From NCBI GenBank assembly GCA_903927415.1, contig CAIYMZ010000090.1, positions 1-16,245 of the forward strand: a stretch of DNA of 16,245 nucleotides. Reading direction: 5' to 3'. Positions 14,449 to 16,245 of the stretch are shown here, one piece after another. The notes beneath the pieces were generated by a model, which saw nothing but the letters and a program-made list of their open reading frames with translations, did not search any database and had not been told where the DNA came from. The position numbers and the translations under genes are program-made. Origin of the DNA: an uncultured Alphaproteobacteria bacterium. GTDB taxonomy: Bacteria; Pseudomonadota; Alphaproteobacteria; Rickettsiales; UBA1997. Numbering within the stretch: position 1 is the stretch's first letter; every line of letters starts with the position of its first letter.

Positions 14449-14523
14449 CCCAGATCCGTCATTAGAAATCCAGGATAGTTCTAGGCGAACTAGACGGATT
14501 GCTAATGACGGATCTGGGTTAAA
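14444..14523. repeat. Perfect 22-bp inverted repeat around a nested hairpin, overlapping the pdhC stop
   Basis: The arm 14444-14465 (TTTAACCCAGATCCG, ending CGTCATTAG) is exactly inverted at 14502-14523. Inside, AATCC 14467-14471 faces GGATT 14495-14499 with small bulges, and TAGTTC 14476-14481 pairs with GAACTA 14487-14492 around TAGGC. The whole 80 nt can fold as one long hairpin. The TAA stop of pdhC (14446-14448) lies in the left arm. No T-run follows, so it is more likely a palindromic element than a classical terminator, though it may protect the mRNA 3' end. Confidence 0.88.
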
Positions 14524-14544
14524 GAACGGAAAAAGAAAAACTCT

Positions 14545-14576
14545 TTGCTTTAATGAAAGTGCAATTTATTTTTTTT
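14545..14576 (+). terminator. Weak candidate intrinsic terminator after pdhC
   Basis: TTGCTTT 14545-14551 can pair with AAAG 14556-14559 and CAA 14562-14564 (2-nt bulge) around AATG. It is followed by a T-rich run, TTTATTTTTTTT, at 14565-14576. The stem is AT-rich and imperfect, so efficiency is doubtful; the long T-run is the main support. Confidence 0.35.
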
Positions 14577-14585
14577 AAGAATTTT

Positions 14586-14614
14586 TTGTACATAGTTTTG
14601 AGCCTTGCTACTCT
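14586..14614 (+). promoter_or_regulatory. Candidate sigma70 promoter for the envelope gene pair
   Basis: TTGTAC at 14586-14591 and TACTCT at 14609-14614 are separated by 17 nt. Transcription would begin near 14621, about 20 nt before the ATG at 14641. The stretch between the pdhC repeat and this gene is otherwise AT-rich without features beyond the weak terminator. Confidence 0.45.
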
Positions 14615-14640
14615 AAGTAAAACACAATCTTTTTAAAAAT

Positions 14641-14949
14641 ATGATTAAAACAATCGAATTAATCGTTGTCATAACTTTGCTGATTTTTTCTTTTTTTGCG
14701 GGCGTAAAATATTCTGATTCAGTCAAAAATCATGCTAGTTGGCTTTTTGAAACTAGGGATGAGCAAGAGGTGGAATTACCGGACCTTTCCAACGAAAATG
14801 GTGGCGAGATCGGTGCAACAATTGATGAAAATGGCGAAAGTTTAAGTGGTGAAACAAATCAAATGATGGAACCGCAAGATTCTACTCCCATGGACAATAT
14901 CGATACCAACCAAAACCCACAATCTCAAGCGCCAGCTATTCGTCAATAA
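14641..14949 (+). CDS. Small membrane-anchored acidic protein, unknown function
   Basis: A 102-residue product, ATG 14641 to TAA 14947-14949. Residues about 5-22 (IELIVVITLLIFSFFAGV) form one hydrophobic segment, either an uncleaved anchor or a signal peptide. The rest is predicted disordered, acidic and rich in Asn, Gln, Pro, Ser and Glu (DLSNENGGEIGATIDENG and further). Residues 23-40 (KYSDSVKNHASWLFETRD) look the most folded. The likely topology is N-terminal anchor with the tail in the periplasm. I do not recognise a family. It is followed after 32 nt by a predicted outer-membrane protein on the same strand, so the two probably share a transcript. It has no Shine-Dalgarno sequence. Confidence 0.7.
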   Translation: MIKTIELIVVITLLIFSFFAGVKYSDSVKNHASWLFETRDEQEVELPDLSNENGGEIGATIDENGESLSGETNQMMEPQDSTPMDNIDTNQNPQSQAPAIRQ

Positions 14950-14981
14950 CTCCTTGAAGTTGTTTGTTCACCACAACAACA

Positions 14982-15779
14982 ATGAAAAAGCACTATCTCC
15001 TCGCCTTCTTATTCCTTTCATTTTTTGTAGTACAAAATCCTGAAGATGTTTTCGCGGTTGAGTCGCGAAGTAATCGTGAGTCCGTAGTTTCTCCGAGAAC
15101 AAAAAAATTCTACAAATCCAACAGCGCCAAGCAATATCTCTCAATCGGTGGTAGCTATACTTCTGACTATAATTCAAAAAATTATCAGTTGACCTCGCGT
15201 TATCTTTATCAAAGTCACAGCTTCATTCATGAAGTAAATTTTCAACATGAAACGAGCTATTCCGATGTTGGAACCGGAAAGAATCGAAAGTATGACGTAA
15301 AAAATTCTGAACTTTACGACCTCACTATCGCAAGCAAGGCGCGACTATTTGACAGTGAAAATTACGGTGTTCTTTTTCACCGCACCATTTACGACGATCT
15401 TTCAAAATACTACTATGACACTCGCACAGCTCTAGGTTTAGGGCGCATGTTCTTTAAAGAAAAAATTGAACTTGATGTCAGTCTTGGATATCACGATATC
15501 AAAAGTTATGGCAACGAAGTTGACGTCATTACTTCAATCAGAACAAATTTTAAAATTACTGAACATCTCACCTTAACCCAGCGCGGATATTGGTTTTTTG
15601 ATCATGAAAGCATTGATAACCAGCTCAAAACCAGTTTGGTTTACCGGCTCACTGATAAAATGTCATTTGAGCTACGACATAATTTTGAAAAAAGACGTTA
15701 TGAGGAAGATGACAAACGAGTGGTTACGAATCAGGTCAATCGCAGCATGACAGTAGGGCTAATTTTTGATCTAAATTAG
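14982..15779 (+). CDS. Putative outer-membrane beta-barrel protein, DUF481-like
   Basis: The product is 265 residues from ATG 14982. A TTG at 14964 would add six residues before a clear signal peptide (MKKHYLLAFLFLSFFVV, cleavage probably after VFA), so the ATG is preferred. After a Ser/Arg/Lys-rich linker, about 10 alternating strands follow with many Tyr and Phe: YLSIGGSYTSDYNSKNYQLT, SRYLYQSHSFIHEVNFQHET, then LGLGRMFFKEKIELDVSLGY, and LVYRLTDKMSFELRHNFEKR. This strand pattern and the GLGR-F pattern resemble DUF481 proteins (salt-induced outer membrane protein group). The C-terminus LIFDLN lacks the usual terminal Phe. Its exact role is unknown. Its 3' end overlaps the convergent tatB by 9 nt. 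Confidence 0.8.
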   Translation: MKKHYLLAFLFLSFFVVQNPEDVFAVESRSNRESVVSPRTKKFYKSNSAKQYLSIGGSYTSDYNSKNYQLTSRYLYQSHSFIHEVNFQHETSYSDVGTGKNRKYDVKNSELYDLTIASKARLFDSENYGVLFHRTIYDDLSKYYYDTRTALGLGRMFFKEKIELDVSLGYHDIKSYGNEVDVITSIRTNFKITEHLTLTQRGYWFFDHESIDNQLKTSLVYRLTDKMSFELRHNFEKRRYEEDDKRVVTNQVNRSMTVGLIFDLN

Positions 15780-16160
15780 CGGAAGTTTAGAGCTTGCCAA
15801 ATTCTCCTCATTCAGTTTTTTCACTTCCTCATCCAACTGTTCGTCATCCAAATCCGCACGAAGTTTTTTAACATTCACCACCTGATGCTCATTGCCATAA
15901 ATATCCACGATCACGGTCATCTCGTCTTCCAACCTTGATTTTTCTTCAGCAATTCCGCGATTGAGCTCATGTTTTAAATCATCAACCCCAAGCTCTTTTT
16001 CCATTTCTTTCAGAGATTGTTTGAGTTCGTTAAACAGACGCTTGCCGCGATAAAAAATCTTGCCGAAAAAATGTGCGATCTCCGGCAAGTCTTTCGGCTT
16101 AATAAAAAGCAAAGCGATGATGAGAGTGAGGAGAAGTTCTGTGAGGGAGAAGCCAAGCAT
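15771..16160 (-). CDS. tatB: Sec-independent translocase subunit TatB
   Basis: A 129-residue protein on the - strand. TatB with TatC recognises twin-arginine signal peptides and recruits TatA to export folded proteins. The N-terminus has the TatA/B layout: a single short membrane helix (about 4-20), a Pro hinge, and an amphipathic helix. E8, diagnostic of TatB rather than TatA, and P22 in KPKDLPEIAHFFGK are in the expected positions. The residue before the Pro is Lys (K21), where most homologues have Gly. The remaining part is a long charged helix (KLFNELKQ-like KRLFNELKQSLKEMEKELG) and an acidic tail. No Shine-Dalgarno sequence is visible. tatA and tatC are not in the window. It could be called a generic TatA/B protein, but E8 and length favour TatB. 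Confidence 0.88.
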   Translation of the reverse strand: MLGFSLTELLLTLIIALLFIKPKDLPEIAHFFGKIFYRGKRLFNELKQSLKEMEKELGVDDLKHELNRGIAEEKSRLEDEMTVIVDIYGNEHQVVNVKKLRADLDDEQLDEEVKKLNEENLASSKLPLI

Positions 16161-16165
16161 AAAAA

Positions 16166-16224
16166 AGTCGTAGTCGTAAGTCGTAAGTCTGGTAAGTGGG
16201 ACTTACGACTGACGACTTACGGCT
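16166..16224. repeat. Imperfect palindrome made of CGTAAGT/ACTTACG heptamers
   Basis: The left arm 16166-16189 contains repeated AGTCGTA units. The right arm 16200-16224 contains ACTTACG 16201-16207, ACTGACG 16208-16214 and ACTTACG 16215-16221. The arms match except for two substitutions and one 1-nt indel, with loop 16190-16199. It lies 5 nt upstream of the tatB start on the - strand. AGTGGG 16195-16200 and CCCACT 16228-16233 form another short inverted pair. The element may continue past the end of the window. Confidence 0.8.
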
Positions 16225-16245
16225 ATACCCACTCAAGTTGAAGAC

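Noticed and set aside
16017..16241. 74-codon open frame on the + strand at the window end
   Set aside because: It is antisense to tatB and runs into the heptamer palindrome; its C-terminal residues are repeat-derived.

Overview
The window looks like a chromosomal piece of an AT-rich alphaproteobacterium, probably host-associated and Rickettsiales-like. This rests on protein family resemblance, on a YejE-type permease, on a pyruvate dehydrogenase E2 gene standing apart from E1 and E3 genes, and on many short palindromic repeats, one of them read in frame inside a protein. No 16S rRNA is present, so the placement is an inference.

Bases 1-11945 hold the classical translation/transcription cluster, all on the + strand: the 3' end of tuf (EF-Tu), a small putative lipoprotein gene, tRNA-Trp(CCA), secE, nusG, rplK, rplA, rplJ, rplL, rpoB and rpoC, closed by a strong intrinsic terminator at 11955-11995. 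The order tuf-trpT-secE-nusG-rplKAJL-rpoBC is the standard bacterial one. The lipoprotein gene is the only visitor. The largest gaps are the rplK leader (136 nt, candidate promoter and leader hairpin), the rplL-rpoB gap (102 nt, two competing hairpins of attenuator type) and the rpoB-rpoC gap (88 nt, two GC-rich hairpins that look like an inserted repeat).

Bases 11946-14523 hold an isolated yejE (peptide ABC transporter permease) and pdhC (dihydrolipoamide acetyltransferase), bordered by two large inverted repeats: a perfect 34-bp one before yejE and a 22-bp one that includes the pdhC stop codon. The pdhC interdomain linker carries four tandem copies of the heptamer ACTTACG. The same heptamer builds an imperfect palindrome at 16166-16224.

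Bases 14524-16245 hold a cell-envelope group: a candidate promoter, a small membrane-anchored acidic protein of unknown function, a DUF481-like outer-membrane beta-barrel protein, and, convergent and overlapping by 9 nt, tatB of the twin-arginine translocase on the - strand. The window ends in the heptamer palindrome upstream of tatB.

Apart from rpoB (AAAGGGG) the genes lack evident Shine-Dalgarno sequences. I found no CRISPR array, no transposase gene, no prophage and no clear novel multi-gene system. The most unusual content is the set of palindromic repeats placed around housekeeping genes and the candidate RNA switch before rpoB.
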